In this document: in pieces, positions 37,201 through 51,300 of the stretch
How the letters are laid out: each line of letters opens with the position of its first letter
How positions within the stretch are numbered: the stretch's first letter is position 1
Assembly (NCBI GenBank): GCA_009823395.1
Contig: CM020519.1
Span: 16,279,501 to 16,343,500, forward strand
DNA from: Thamnaconus septentrionalis
Taxonomy: Eukaryota > Chordata > Actinopteri > Tetraodontiformes > Monacanthidae
DNA length: 64,000 nucleotides
Direction of reading: 5' to 3'
The notes under the pieces: generated by a model
Seen by the model: the letters and a program-made list of their open reading frames with translations, nothing else
What the model was told of the DNA's origin: nothing
Database searches by the model: none
Program-made: the position numbers and the translations under genes

Positions 37201-40200
37201 TCTCTAACAGTTAGAGGTCAGTAGCAGCTGTGACTACTTCGTAAACAATGATGCAAAAAAGATTAGCCTGTTTTTTTAGATTAGCCTGAAAAACGTTGGT
37301 GTTTAGGGATGTACCGATACTGGTACTGACATCGGGGTTAAGTGCTCTATTCGTACTCATAAAATATGTGCCGATTCCATGACACAGATACCAGTTGTAA
37401 ACAGTATGTATGCATATGACGATTCTGCTAAATTTGTGTTCGTAATCAGGTGAAACTTGTGACAGTCACGATGTTCTAGAAGGACATGCTGAGGAATGTT
37501 GCTCAAATAACGACGTCTGTGGAAAAAAAAAAAAAAAAAAAATTCTATATGAATGGCCATATCAAGTACTCAGTATCGGTGAGTGCTGAAATGCAGGTAC
37601 TCGTGCTCAACTTGTTCTGTAGTGAGCCGTGTTACGCTGCGGTGTAAATATTAATAATAAAACAAAATAGAAAAAAAAAATCTTGAGGTTGTCGCACCCT
37701 GAGAACATCATTTTTTCAGTACATCTCTGATTGAGCAGCGCTTCTCAAAGCAGCCGGCTGCACTTACACAGAGGCGCCAGCAGGGGGCCCTCTTGAACCT
37801 CGTCATCTTGTCCTGGCCAGATCTGCTGCTGCTGCTGCTGCCGCCGTGGCCACAGTGCTGGAACATCGGAGCCGACTGTGCGGGGTTGCATCACCGCGGG
37901 CTTTAGCCATCCGCTGATTAGATTTCGCCGTCTCTGTGGCTCTCGTGTCCAAATTAGTCAGCTGAGCCCGTTTTTAAAAAGTCTTCCCGTTCGGTTCTTT
38001 TGTCGTGAGCCACATCGACACGCTCAACACAACACAACAACACGCTTGCATTGTTTTTTTTGTTTGTTTGAAAGAGCTGATAAAATTGATCACTGTTGCG
38101 TGATGCATATTTTGGATTATCTCCGTAAGTGTCACGGTTGCTAGGCAAATTTGCACCGTCGCCCGGGTAATATTAAAACGCTTCATTATGTGCGGAGTGC
38201 ACTGTTAACCAGAGCCTGGTCGTGACAGTATTACGTTACTATCAAACCAAGGGGCTGTTATTTAAAACAAGCATTTCAGTTGGACACTGTACATTTCTTA
38301 AATTGCTTATTGAACGGATTTTTCCCTCTTATGGATGAATGTTGCTAATCTGCCACAGCCAGAACTAAAATAGGGATGATTCTTTTGTTTTGTTTTTTAA
38401 TGTGGGTGCAGAGGCAAGAATCCCCCACCCCCCTAAGTCCCCCTCATCTCCAAGGATGGATTTAGGCCTAGTGCATCATAATGAGGACTGATGTCATTGA
38501 TCCAAGCAACACACGTTGACTGACGTTCTGCTCAAACACAGGGGCTGAGGCGTTGCGTAACTTAAATGGTTCGAACTTTTTGAGCGCAAGTTAAAGAGAA
38601 ATGGCCGCGCGTTACGTTACTACTGCTGGGGTGCCAAGTAAAAATCCTCACATTCAATATAAATGTAAATTCAAAGCGGGGCGGTCCGGTTTTTCCTGAC
38701 CGCTTTTTGAACAATCTCTTCTCTCTCCTCCCCCACCCCCCCCCCCCGAAGGTGTTCACTGCACGCATGGCTTCAACCGCACCGGCTTCCTGATCTGCGC
38801 CTTCCTGGTGGAGAAGATGGACTGGAGGTATCGATCGCTCGCTCGCTGGCTCGCTCGCTCGCCAGTGCCGCCCGGTGTAAAGTTTCACTGTCTCGCGCCG
38901 CAGCAGCACCGAGCGAAAAACAAACGGCTCGCACCCAGTTCCCCACAGCTCGTTCCCAGCGTGGTGAAGTTCCCCTGTTTATCAGAAGGAGCCGGGGGTT
39001 TTGTGTTGAGGGTGAGTTGACCGAGTGCAGTCCTGAGATAGCGGAATGTCTGGAAGCTGCAGACGCAGTTGGACGAGCCCACCCACCGCCCACGCCGCTC
39101 TGTGTAATGAATATTCCGAGAGCTCTCCCAGCCCTCGCACAGCCTAATGTGTTACAAATCACCCGTTAAATCTTTAACGCTCGTACCTTTTTTTTTTTTT
39201 TTCTTCCTATGAGTCTCGATAAACACAAGGATTATGCCCACGTAGCCAGACGTGGAGAACAAGTTTCACATGCGATGTTGTTGGGGCCGCACGATATGAG
39301 GAAAAGTTGCGATATGCGATAATGCTGCTGTGCGTTGCGACCGAGGGAAACCAGTTGTATCAGGCAGCCCAGATGGAAATGTTAGCTGGGCGGTGACTTC
39401 ATTCACTAATAAGAAAGCCGTGCAAGCTGCGAGTGTCGGTAGCTCACAGAGGTGGACAGCTGAGCCGATATTTTACTGAGTTTTTTTGTTCGGGTGAACT
39501 TGAGTGTTTTTTTAAGGTCGCTAGTACGTAGTGCTCACCTATATCCGCTGTGGTAGACGCGGACTTGGACGGTAAAATCGGCAGTAGCGCGTTGTGTATG
39601 TTTGTGAATTTCTGACCAATCCGCTGACGGTGGCGAAGCACATTTGCAGCTGTTCGGCGAGGAAACCTGTGAAATTGTAGAGCCGTACATCGCGCTCTCG
39701 TTCGCCTCCGCCCACATTTTCCTCCGACGTGTGTGTCGCTCCCGCCGTGACTGCGCCCCCTTCACTCGCTCCGCGTGGTTCGCGGCCTCAACCAACAGCA
39801 GTTACTTGGAGGCGGGCATCTAGCGCAGTAAGGCTCAATCTGATTGGCCAAATCTCTTTACGTCTAGCGCGTGGATGAACGCACTATTTATCGCAGTGTT
39901 TACGATATGTCTATCGCACACGTATCGCCATAACGCTAAATTATACGGTATATTGTGCAGCCCTGTTTGTGGTGGTTGTTGTGTATTAGGGCACCGATAC
40001 CTACAGTACTCTACTCGTACTGGTAAAATACGTGCTGATACCAGCTGTATATGGGTGTATTTGAAAATATAGTTGAATACAGTGGAACTTGTGAGTCACC
40101 CACCCCATGTTCTAGAAAGACATGCTGAGGAATGTTGTTTAAATAACATCTGTGGAAAAAAACCATCCATAATGTGTAATAATAGCCTTTGAGATACTCG

Positions 40201-41293
40201 GTGTCGGCTAGTACTGACATACAGTTAATCGTACTCGTTCTGTTAAAAAAGTCATATTGGTGCATCCCTATTGCGTATGGCTAATTAGTTAGTGGCTAGT
40301 TTTGTTGAATTTTCAAAAGTTTTTGGTTAAAATGTTGTAATTAAATGTAAATGTAAATTTAAATTTTACACACTGGACCTTTAACTGTTTTCAGCGCTCA
40401 TTAAGATTGGGAAAAAAAAGAAGGAAAGAAATGAGTTTCAAATCCAGTGGAGACTCAATAGTCCAAAGAGCCAGCCACCGTGAAAAAGGTTCTAACACGA
40501 TGCCCCCAACCCCCCCCCGTGTGTGTCTGCCGTCCCTTATCAGCGCGGAAGCAGCCGTGGCAGCTTTCAGCCGGGCCCGGGCCCCGGGGATCTACAAGGA
40601 AGACTACCTCAAAGAGCTTTTCCGTCGCTACGCCGACGAGGACGACGCGCCCCCCGCGCCCACGCTGCCCGAGTGGTGCTTCGACGACGACGGCGACGTG
40701 GACGACGACGGGAACGCCGTGGGCCAGGAGTCGGCCCCCAGCTCCTCCGGGTCGGCGCCCGGCAAACGGAAGCGGGAGAGGCTGAAGCTGGTGAGGCTTC
40801 CCGGAGCTCCCGGAAGGGGGTGGGGGAATGGGGCCGTTAAGCGAGTAGTTAGTCGGGCCCACGCTGCGCTCAGGCGAAGGGCGGGCGGGAGTCCCGCGGG
40901 CTTCCCGCCGCTGGCAGGAAAAGGAGACGTAGGCAACTTTGGACGGTGCACAGGAAATTAAAACCTTCGATTATCTGTTGCCGTTCACGTCAGACGGTGA
41001 ATAAGCATTCAGCCCTTTGATAATTGAGTTAAGTTAAAAAAAAAAAAAAACTGAACGGGCCGTCTAGTTCCAGTGGCTCCTCCGGGTTTTATTGTCTCAC
41101 TTTCACTCGGGAGCCTGTCTCGTGTTTGACCCGACTGATTTTGGCTGGGGGAAAAAAATAGAAAGGTAATAGTCGGAACAGAAAAATAAGAAGGGGGAGG
41201 CTCAGAAATGAATTGAACAAAATAATACTGCTGATACGTTTCAGCTGCAGGCCCTGACGAGGAAAATGTGTTCCGATCAAACGCGGGTTTTCT

Positions 41294-41330
<37 letters not shown>

Positions 41331-42329
41331 TACAGCGCCTGTTTCCCCCCAGTGCAGAATTATAGATGCTAGAGTTGGAAGAGAGGAGTCCAAAAGTCAG
41401 ACTTGATGTCTGGTGAAACCTTCTGCATCATCCATGAGAAGTTTTCATCACAGAAGCAGCACATTTGAATTCTTGAATAGCAGCTCAGTGCCGGAGCCAA
41501 CACTGTTTTTATCGTTGGGATTTGTTATTTACGCTCTTTTTAGACAGGATCCACCCTGGGGTGCATTTCTCAGATGCAGGAATGTATAAACTTTAAAATA
41601 AATAAAATAAAATAAAGAAAGAAAGAAAAAAAACATTCTCAGTTTCACTGACTGAGGGAGTTTGGCCTAATGTAGAGCACTGCTTCAGATACGGCTTTAA
41701 CCGGCTCATTCAAGGTCTTGAATGACCTTTACCCAACCGTTACAATGATTTCATCTGCCGTACGTCCTGTCTTGTCCTCATTGAGGACCTGAGAACTTTG
41801 TTTATAGGAGTATAAAACGCCCCTGCTTTGCGCCCTAACGACCAGGCCGCATCCTAATTAGTATTTTCGCCTTATTAATAGTGTCACCCGGCAGACAAAG
41901 GAGGCACAATTTCATGCCACTTATGCGCTAATAAGTCAGATGGATGAGGCAGGGCTGTACGCTTACGCGCACCAGTGATAGCAAGTTAAAAACTTTAGTA
42001 GCACAAAGTTTATTATCATTAAGTTCAACCAGGAAGTGTAATTCTTAAATAGTTGAATTGAGGTGGATGGTATACACGTAGAACTACAACTCCCACGTAG
42101 CTGTTGTACCAACAACGGACAGTTGCTTGTATAGGTCAAAAGCATGCGAGCTACTTATGAAATGACCAAGTCAAAAAGATCCACCCACTAGAAAATTGGA
42201 AAACACATTCATTCACAAATGTATTTGTAGTCCAGCGATACATAAATAAAATGAAGTGTTAAGATTAAACTGCCTAAGTTTTATTTGATCAGTAAAAGTA
42301 TGTTTACGTTAGGATGCACGTAGGTTAGT

Positions 42330-42386
<57 letters not shown>

Positions 42387-45300
42387 GAAACTGCCTTGAA
42401 ATGCGTTTTCTGAGCGAGGCGTCTCGATTGGTTCACCTGAGGACTGCAAGACTTGGCGACAGCCCACCTGGTTTCGCATTCAAAGTAAACGAAAGTGAAA
42501 CGCTTTTGCCCGTCCCAACTGTGTTTCAATTATCGCTGTGGGTAAAAAAGAAGCAAAAAAGGAAAAACTGCCTGGTCTCCTACAAAATGAAGGTATTTAA
42601 ATTATGCATTGATTTTGTTCATCATAGTTTGAGATTTAAAGTGAAATCTGCTTTTCATCTACTTTATTTGACGGCCGATCTGAACGGTGTTGAAGCCGAA
42701 GTGCAGCCCTGTGAGGTGCCTGGTGCTCAGTAACTTCAGGACGAAGAGGGGGAAGAAAAATGTACCTGCACTGCACCGGTGACGTGGACACTTTTAAACA
42801 TAATCACGAATGGCACTTTGGGAGGAATAGATTGCTGCAATTTCCTTTTTGCCATCAATTTGTAATTGCGGCGGAGCGGCCGGCGATGCACATTTGGGTA
42901 AATGGTCAAAGGGTGTTAAAAAGGCAGGAACAAGGGATGTGCTGCGACCTGAAAGTGTCGTCATTATTAGTCCATTAAAAAGTGAATGCAACCGGCACAG
43001 CAGGCGCAACAGGCGTGTAATCTTGGGGATTGAAGCGGAGGCGTTTGATGCGGATTCCACAAACAAAAGCGCAGGAGCAGCTGTTTGGAAAGTCTTCAGT
43101 GTGTGTGTGTGTGTGTGTGTTTGTGATAGAGTGTGTGTGTGATGGTCTGATCTGTAACTCTCTGCTTTCTTCCCCTCATCCCCTTCCAGGGAGCGGTGTT
43201 TCTGGAAGGCATGACGGTCAACGGCATCACGCAGATCACCACGCAACCCAAGCTGGGCGAGATCCAGAGACAGTGTCAGGACATGGCCGAGTGGGACAGG
43301 TAAGAAACCTCACCTCTGTCTGTGTGTGTGAGTGTGTGTGTGTGTGTGGAAGCATACAGCATGTGCGTGGGTGCACTGTTTTTGTTGTTGTTGTCAAGGC
43401 TGAGTCATTTGTCTTTAAATTTTTTAATATTCTTTTGAAGATGTAGACACTTTGAGACAGGCGGCGGAGTCGGGAATAGATTTTTGCCGTTTTTGAGAGA
43501 CGTGCGCAGCTGCAGATCCACGGCTTTCTCGCTATATAATCTGCTTTTTCGGAGCCAGAACTAGTGCGAAAGGGCCTTAATCGTGTGTTCAGCAGTGTCA
43601 CACAGAATGGAATAGAACAGAATGCACGTCGTCCTCACTGTTGAAGGACAAAGAGGTTGAAAGTGCAGCCCTGAAAGTGCCAATTACAGTAAAAGAAGCA
43701 GACAAAATAAAAATACTATAAAATCTGCTTATGTTGAATAAATACAGCCAGTTCACGCCTAAATCTCAAGTTCTCATTGAAGCTCTGTTCCTGTCGTCGA
43801 GCAGAGAATCAAGAAGAGATCAAGAATTTCTGTTTTTGACTGTAATTTCTTTGTCACTTTTCAGCACTTCATAAACTGCACACTTTTAACCGTTCAAAAT
43901 GTTGCTGTCACTTGACTGTGGAGGCACCTCCAATATGTGTTTATTGTGTGTTCAAACGTTGTCGGCGGATGGATTAGGTGAAGTCTATCCTAACCGAAAT
44001 CCATTGTTTCTAAAGTATGAATACACAATCAGTAAGGATACAATGGATGTGTTCAATCAAGTGACAAAAACTGTGTGTACCTGTGTACATAAATTGTCTT
44101 TAGAAATTAGTCACTAGTGCTTTATTAACCACTAATAACATTTATTTACTAACTGCTGAGAGTCTCTTACCTTTGCTTTTTTAGGCAAGTAGACAGTGTT
44201 TCTTTCTAGTAACTTAGTACAAGAGTAAAGTAATATTATCCTCTACTCCTTCCTTTATTTATACATAGTTGCATATGCTTCTTTGACATACCTTTTTGGC
44301 ACAAGGGACATTGCTCAGCATGCAATGCATGTAGGAAATTAGACTTTGTCATAAATCTGCCCAGTATTTGTGTTAAAAAAAACAAAACTTCACTTTTATT
44401 CTGAAATTCTGAAACCGTTTGCTAAATTGCTGTTCCAGGTCCGGTTTCCCCGGCGCTCAGCCCGTGTCCATGGACTTAAAAAACCTGCGGTTCCTGCAAC
44501 AGAATCCATACAAAGTCAGCTGGAAGGCCGACGGCACACGGTGGGTTTGATTTGTTTCCTGGTTTTCTCCCCCCCCCCCCCCTCATTAGGCTTCCTTTCG
44601 AGGTGCGAGTCGAGGTGCGCGCAGAGTTTGTGTCCGTCAGACTCCGCTGCGTCAAAGGTGTTAATTTTACTCTCCCGGCTTGTTAGCGAAGACTCGGGAG
44701 GAAGAGAACGCTCGCCGACATGACTTCTGTTTCTCATTAAGGCGGTGCTCACCGAACCTAAATGCAGCCACTCAGCCCGAGTTGTCATTGTCTAGTGGCA
44801 GGAATGTGAAGTGCGCACTTGAGACTGGAAGGATGGAACAAGACGCACCTTTTCTCTTTCCGTCAGACTTGGTGGTGAATTTTTCTGTTTTTTATTTATT
44901 TATTTTTTTGTCCGGCCTTGAGTGTGATGAGAGGGGTTTTTAGCATTCTGGTCGTCTGCCGTGAGGCGTCGCGTCTGTCGCTGGCACAAATACGCCGGTG
45001 AATATTTAATGGCTGCCGTCAGTCTCTGTGTTTTTGCATAGCGCCGTTTTAATTTCCTGAAAGACTGAAGGCAGATTTGGCCCTCCACGAAGGTGGCACA
45101 TTAGCACCTGCTCCTTTTCAAATCTTCTGCCCTCAGCGTGTGTCCCGTGCTCTATTTTCCTCCCGCTTTGAAAGGATGACTCACCCCCCCCTCCCCTCCT
45201 CACCCCCAGTCATCTGACAAACCTCTGGTGTTGCCTCTCTGATTTCCTTGATCCCACATTTGCTTTTAAAAGAGCTCCGTTCATTGAGACAAAGATTCAT

Positions 45301-48300
45301 TTTGGCTTCTGACAAAAAAAGATGCAAATTCTGGTTGCTGTTCTCTTCTGATGAATAATCATGATTATGATATCATAATGAGGAGTAATGGCGGTATTAA
45401 TAGTGGACATATCAATAATAATAATATGCTTACTAACACTAATAACCAAACTACTACTTATTATTATTATTATTATACTTTATTACATCTACCACTGATT
45501 GACCACAATTTTTTTTGTGTGTGTTTTAAAAGGTTTTGCTAAATTAGAGGCACAAACAGATGCAAATTGTTTAGTTGTTTCTTGTTAATAAGACAAAATA
45601 AGAAAACTTCTTCAAATTCTTCTTATGCTTTGCATCTGTTTTTGATTTGTTTCAGCTCAGTGCTAGTGCTAAACATGCTAATAAGGCGACTGACATCATT
45701 TAGTGACGTTTGCCTTCTTCCCACTTACATGAACGATACAAAGTAGCTTAACTCTAATAACTAATAATGGATAATAATTGATATAGAAGGATACAGATGG
45801 ATACTTGAAATGTGTGGCCTTCAGCATCTAATCGTCACCATTTGAGGTGTGAAAAATCATAGGCCAGACACAAGTGCAGCAATCCCAACCTGAAAACCAC
45901 AGAAAACACAAAAAATTCAAATGAAGGGGCAACTCTGGGATGATGCTTAATAGATTAGCATTAATGCTTTTCAGAATTGGGTGGCATTTTCATACTCAAA
46001 GCACAACAGCAGCAGCATTGGAAACAGTCACTCTGCACAATTCAGTAGGAAACTATCAGAATTTCAGCTGGGAGGCACACAATCTTCTCACACAGCGCCA
46101 AAGGACAAAGTCATTCGTACACAGCCGATGTGACGATAATAGGAAGGACATCGCTAACAATGTAATGCTTATGTTCTTATGCTCTTCTGCTCTGGATGTT
46201 TTGCAAGCAACGCCAGCTTATTGAAGCATTCATTTCGGAACAGTGCACGTGCAAGTATGTGGCTCATTGTTGGTGACTGCACTGAGATAAACCGCACTTG
46301 GAGACTGATTCTTCACGCAATACAGTGCATCACAAAGGCATGAGGATGTCCAAAAACACTTTTCCATCATGTATGACACCTGTAGAAAGTATTTTTACAT
46401 ATATAAATAAATGTAACACAGATCAAAAGAATAAATGCACAAACCAACATATGTACACACTTGAATAAATATAATTAATCATCATAATGATATAGTACAA
46501 TACAAATAACATGCACATATAACAATTTTAACTATATCTCAAAGAGGTGATTTAACTACTTCACTCTGTGAGCCTTATTTCCTCACATGATTTAATGTAA
46601 AGTAAATTTAAGAGCAAAACTCTCTACCCAAAGTTTTCACTATTGCATCTTTTCGTACATTAAAACAATACTAGTAGTAGTAACACGTCCTCTGTTCTTC
46701 ATTAAGTTTGTGTCTAATCTGACAGTAAACACCAGAAAGATTTGAGCTCTCCCGGGGTGCGGTTGCTCATCGGAAAAGCATTAATCTAGACTGCTTCCAC
46801 TTTTAATTACTGTTTCTTGTCCCTCAAACCTCTCTGAGGATGACGACGATGAAGTACTTTTTTATGAATAAATTAGCTGTAATTTACATGCAGTGTTTTC
46901 AGATAAGATTTATGAGTTTAAGCTTTGGTCAGGCTTTAGTAAGTGCGGTGTGATCTTAATTTTTCATTCTAAGCATGCACCGAGAAGCACAAAGAGTTTC
47001 TTTAATAAATGCCATAATTTACCACCCAGTGGCATTCAAAGCCCTGAAATGGATTTTTAATAGGAATTTTTTCTTATCAAGGAGCAGATTTTTTATTTGC
47101 CCCATTGCCCATAACACAAGATTCTTGTTTAAAAGCATTCCATGTCCTAAATCCATTTAGTTTTCCTTTGTTGCCCTTGAATAGGTAAGACATTTATCTT
47201 TTTTTTTTTTTTTTAATACAAGCCGTTTTTATTTTAAAAGTTTGGCAATTTCCATTTTCTGTTGCCTACAAAATCAGAAAAACGGAGAAGAGTGAAAAAA
47301 AAACCCGTTGTTAGCCGCTTTACACTCAACAGTAATTGGCATCCTTACAGTTGAACTGTCTTGGTCATTAGCACATTAAGAGACTAAATGGGGACTAAGT
47401 ACTTTCCCCCAATGCCCCTTTCCGTAATAAAATAAGTAAATAAAATTCTATTCTTCCTTCTTGCACGAGTCATGTACAGAGAAAACCTGCTTCTAATGGG
47501 CTCAGGAAAGGACGGCAAAATTGAAGGATTCACCAGGAGGGGAAACAAACGTAGGCTGGGTTGAGTTTTTAATCATCTTGTCGCCGAGTCCTCTGTCTGG
47601 GTGAGATTTGTTTGCTCCCAGGGACGGTGGAGAAGGATGGAGTTGGAGCAGCAATGCCCCAGGGGACATAATTGGCATGAGCACTAATATTGCTCAACTT
47701 AGACTGAGGGGAAACTGCACTCGCACTTCTTTCTCTGGTTTCGGATGCAGTCTAATAGTACTGCTACTGTACTCGTAGCACCTGGGTCGTTTAAACTGAC
47801 TATTTTATAGTGACCATATAGTGTAAACATTTTTTTTTTTTCCCCTCAATAAATACGGGTGCAAGTGCGGTTTCGAAAATGTGTGGTTTGAAAAAAATCC
47901 CAAAAGATGGAGTTGAATTGTTTTATATTTTTTTATCGTTATCGCAATAAATGCCAGAAATTATTGTGATAAAATTTTTAGTCCATATCGCTAATCCTTA
48001 CTTCGCACTGTTGGAATCATAGATCTTCAAGCCTTTGTAGGCTATAGCCCTTTCTGTTTTTTTTTGTTTTTTTGTTGTTGCCTTCGTAACCCTGTTGTCC
48101 AAATGAAAAATCAACACCATCTTTCTGGGTGGGACTCCTGCCCGTTGATGCACCGCTAATGATGTGCAAAGCTGTTGGATCAGACCTCCTCTGGAGCTCA
48201 GCTGCTCTCAGTCATGCCGGGGGCCGAAGCTGGCAAAGCCCTCACAATGGCAGCCCGGGCCTCATTAAGGCTAAAGTGCTCAAGGGATGGGACTTACGGA

Positions 48301-51300
48301 TAAGGCTTTAAAAAAAAAAAAATTAAAAAATGCTGTTGCCACCAGCGTCTATCAGGAAGTGGAAGAGAAGAGTGTGGACAGAGAGGGGACATGGCACTTG
48401 TGCGAATAAAGCATCGTGAATTTTGTCAGCGATTGCGGTAGAAGGGAACACAGTGTCACAACTTCAGAGAGAGTCGGGGTGGGGAGGAGGAGAAGAATGG
48501 AGTACGGTTAGACGGATTCAAAGGAGCGCTGATGGTTACAGTGTACTAATGGTCTCCCGCCGCAGCCCTGGGCACACACTTGACAGCGTTAGCCCCGGCT
48601 ATCTGGCCAATTAGACGGCGGAGGAGACACTTCTTGTTGGCCGGCCGGCCTGTTGCGTCCTCGCCGGGTGACAGATCTTTCTCTGGTGCGACACTTTTTG
48701 CAGGTCTGTTTGATTTTCTCGGACACTGGTTTCCTCAAAGGGATGAAGGATACGTTCCATCTGTATTGGGAGTGGAACTCTTTGGACCGTTTTCTCAAGT
48801 CACTCCCTGCAAGCTTCCTCTGAATGCATCCGCTGTGTGTCCACTCCTACCTCATGCACGCCTGGCCAAAGCAAACTCTGACCCGTTCGCCAGTTGGTTT
48901 GGTAAAACTCTCAGGAAACACTGGAAGTTTGGATCTCTACCGTTTAGGGGTTGGGAGGAGAATGTCGGTGAAGTTTATGAATCTGAGTCCCTTTTAATAA
49001 TTAATTGTAACTCCTTGAGAAAACTTATGTCTGGGTCTCCTTTCCTCCCAAAAGCCTTTGATTAGAATGGTCTCCGACCAGCAGAGGGGGAGTGCTGTCT
49101 TCCTACGCCTCAATTCCCAGCGGAACAAAGGAAGAGAAACGTCTCGGAGCATTAATCCAAAACAGATTTTTTTTTTTGTCTTCCCCGCCCATATTGGCCA
49201 ACACCAGTTACAACCCGTCGTGTTCATTTTGAAATGGTCCATTTGCCTCTGAAAATCATCATTTAACCAACGTGAGTAAAAGTCAGGAGGTAAACGTTTC
49301 ATTATGATGCTTCCAGAGCCGCGGCAATAATTCACTGGTGAAAATGACAAATCTGTGTGTCAGTGTTGCACCCCCCTGAGAAATCAGCGCTGGAGGTGAG
49401 CGGTGCTCTTAAACTGTCACACAGGCATCCGCGAGAGGCTGTAATGATGCAACAGAGGCTCACACAAGGTCTGATGCACATCTGAGCTCGGCAAGAGGCT
49501 GCACAAGCGTGACGGTGTTCACCTTTCACGTCAACGTGAAAAAAAAGTATCGTGCAATAGCCCTTTAAGTTAATCTTAAAATATCATTTTTTTTGTTTTT
49601 GTGTCAGCAGAGACCACGGGCTTTGTTTTAGTCTCTTTTTTTTTTTTTACCAAGTGTTTATCGGCATTCATATGTATTTCCACATATATTTTGGTTTACG
49701 TCAAATTTTTCTTTTTGTTACATACATACGACAAACCAAAGTTATTCAAGAAATGAAACTGAACAATCAAAACAATAACAATTTGACAAACAACTTGGAG
49801 ACATTGGATCACTTCTGACATTCCTCTGCAAACATCGCAAATACACTATAGACTAAGGCAGCATCGTTTGTCAGTGTTTTACAACCGTAGAATAAAGTGT
49901 TTGCTCTCAGGAGCCCAACGTGTTCTGATACCTTCTCCATCACATGATTTTAGTCATTGTTTATCAATTCTGAGTTGATATTCAAATATTCAAGACTTGA
50001 TCTTCAAGTGAAGACCTCAAATTTTAAAAAGAAGTTATGAAATAAACCTGGATACAAATCCATCTCGCATGAAAAATCCTTTTTTAATGTACCTGCTTCT
50101 AACTTCATTTTTGCTTCATAGACAATCAGCCACCCATTGAGCCATTTCACCCACTGCCTTCGCTGAATGTCATTTTATTGCTCAATGCCTGTCTCGATGT
50201 TTTACTCATCGATGCACCGGTAACGTTTGGTTGATTCATCGGCGCCTCTTTTTGACTTATTATTTATTTATTTATTGCTCCTCTTACAGCTGTATTATTA
50301 TAAGCCACCATCCAAGTTCCAGTGCTCACTCTAGTCAGCAAGTCTCCTGCTTCTCCACTTTCAACCAGCCGGTATTGATAGCATATTTACTCACATCCAT
50401 TCCCTCTGCAGTGCCGGTGGAAGTCAGGGGGACGGGTGGGAAGTCATTAATGCCCCGTCCAACCCTGTCACCACCAGGCTTTGTGTTCACTTTCAAAACA
50501 GTCTGCTTGTTTCCATGACGCAAAACTGCCAATGTGTCCCAGCAATTAGCCCGAGTATTTCAGTCTGGATTTCTGGATATTTAACCTTTGGAAACGTATT
50601 ATAGCTGCTATAGTAGCTCATTAAGACGAGAGTTCATCCTGCCTTATTTCCAACTTGATATTTTCCGTTAAAGAGCAGCAGGCGGGTGCACAAAGTGTAA
50701 TTGGATTCATAAGCCGCGTAATGAAGCAACGGAGCAGCCTGACTTGCTCATTTGTTGATAGGCTTTTGTACGCCTGACCTATCAGCATCATTCAGAAAAA
50801 CTTTACAAAAAAAACTAAGTCAGAAAGTCAGCTAATCTATCAGAGAATTAAGGACAATGTCATTTTTTTCAACACCAAGCCAAATTCTGAAAACTCTTTT
50901 TAGTTGGTCAGTGGAGTCAGTGGAGAGGCGTGAGTTTGTCGTGCAACTAGTTGTAGAAACACCTCTGTTGTGTTACGTTGTCCCAGTGGTCGCAGATTAT
51001 ACTGGGAAGACCAAAGAGTAGCCAGCGCAGTAGATTCCCAGGACATTTACTGATGCATTTATCTTTTCCGTCAGCCATTTCTTCTTCTTTTTTTAGATTA
51101 AAAAAGCATGTGTGACAAAACAAAAGCATTTGGATGGAGACACTTCGACAGTGAATGTTCACTGTTGTTACAGTTCAAGACTCTTCTTCTGGAGGATAAC
51201 GGAGGAAACAATAGTGCCTGTGTTTTTGGGTGTGGCCCATCTGTTCCCTCGTCTTCGAGGACCAGCAGAAGGGAGGATCAAGGATTTTTTGTCTGTTTGC

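Larger units (their letters stand above)
38828..40543 (+). other. RNGTT intron 5 with two adjacent inverted-repeat elements
   Basis: 1.7 kb; (TCGC)n-like repeat just after exon 5 at 38832-38861, then elements at 39283-39964 and 39986-40271. A CACACTGGACC element-end motif lies near 40367. Confidence 0.65.

Noticed and set aside
40455..40951. Overlapping alternative frames across RNGTT exon 6
   Set aside because: Shadows of the GC-rich linker exon; the true frame is fixed by phase and by the [14 protein letters not shown] block.
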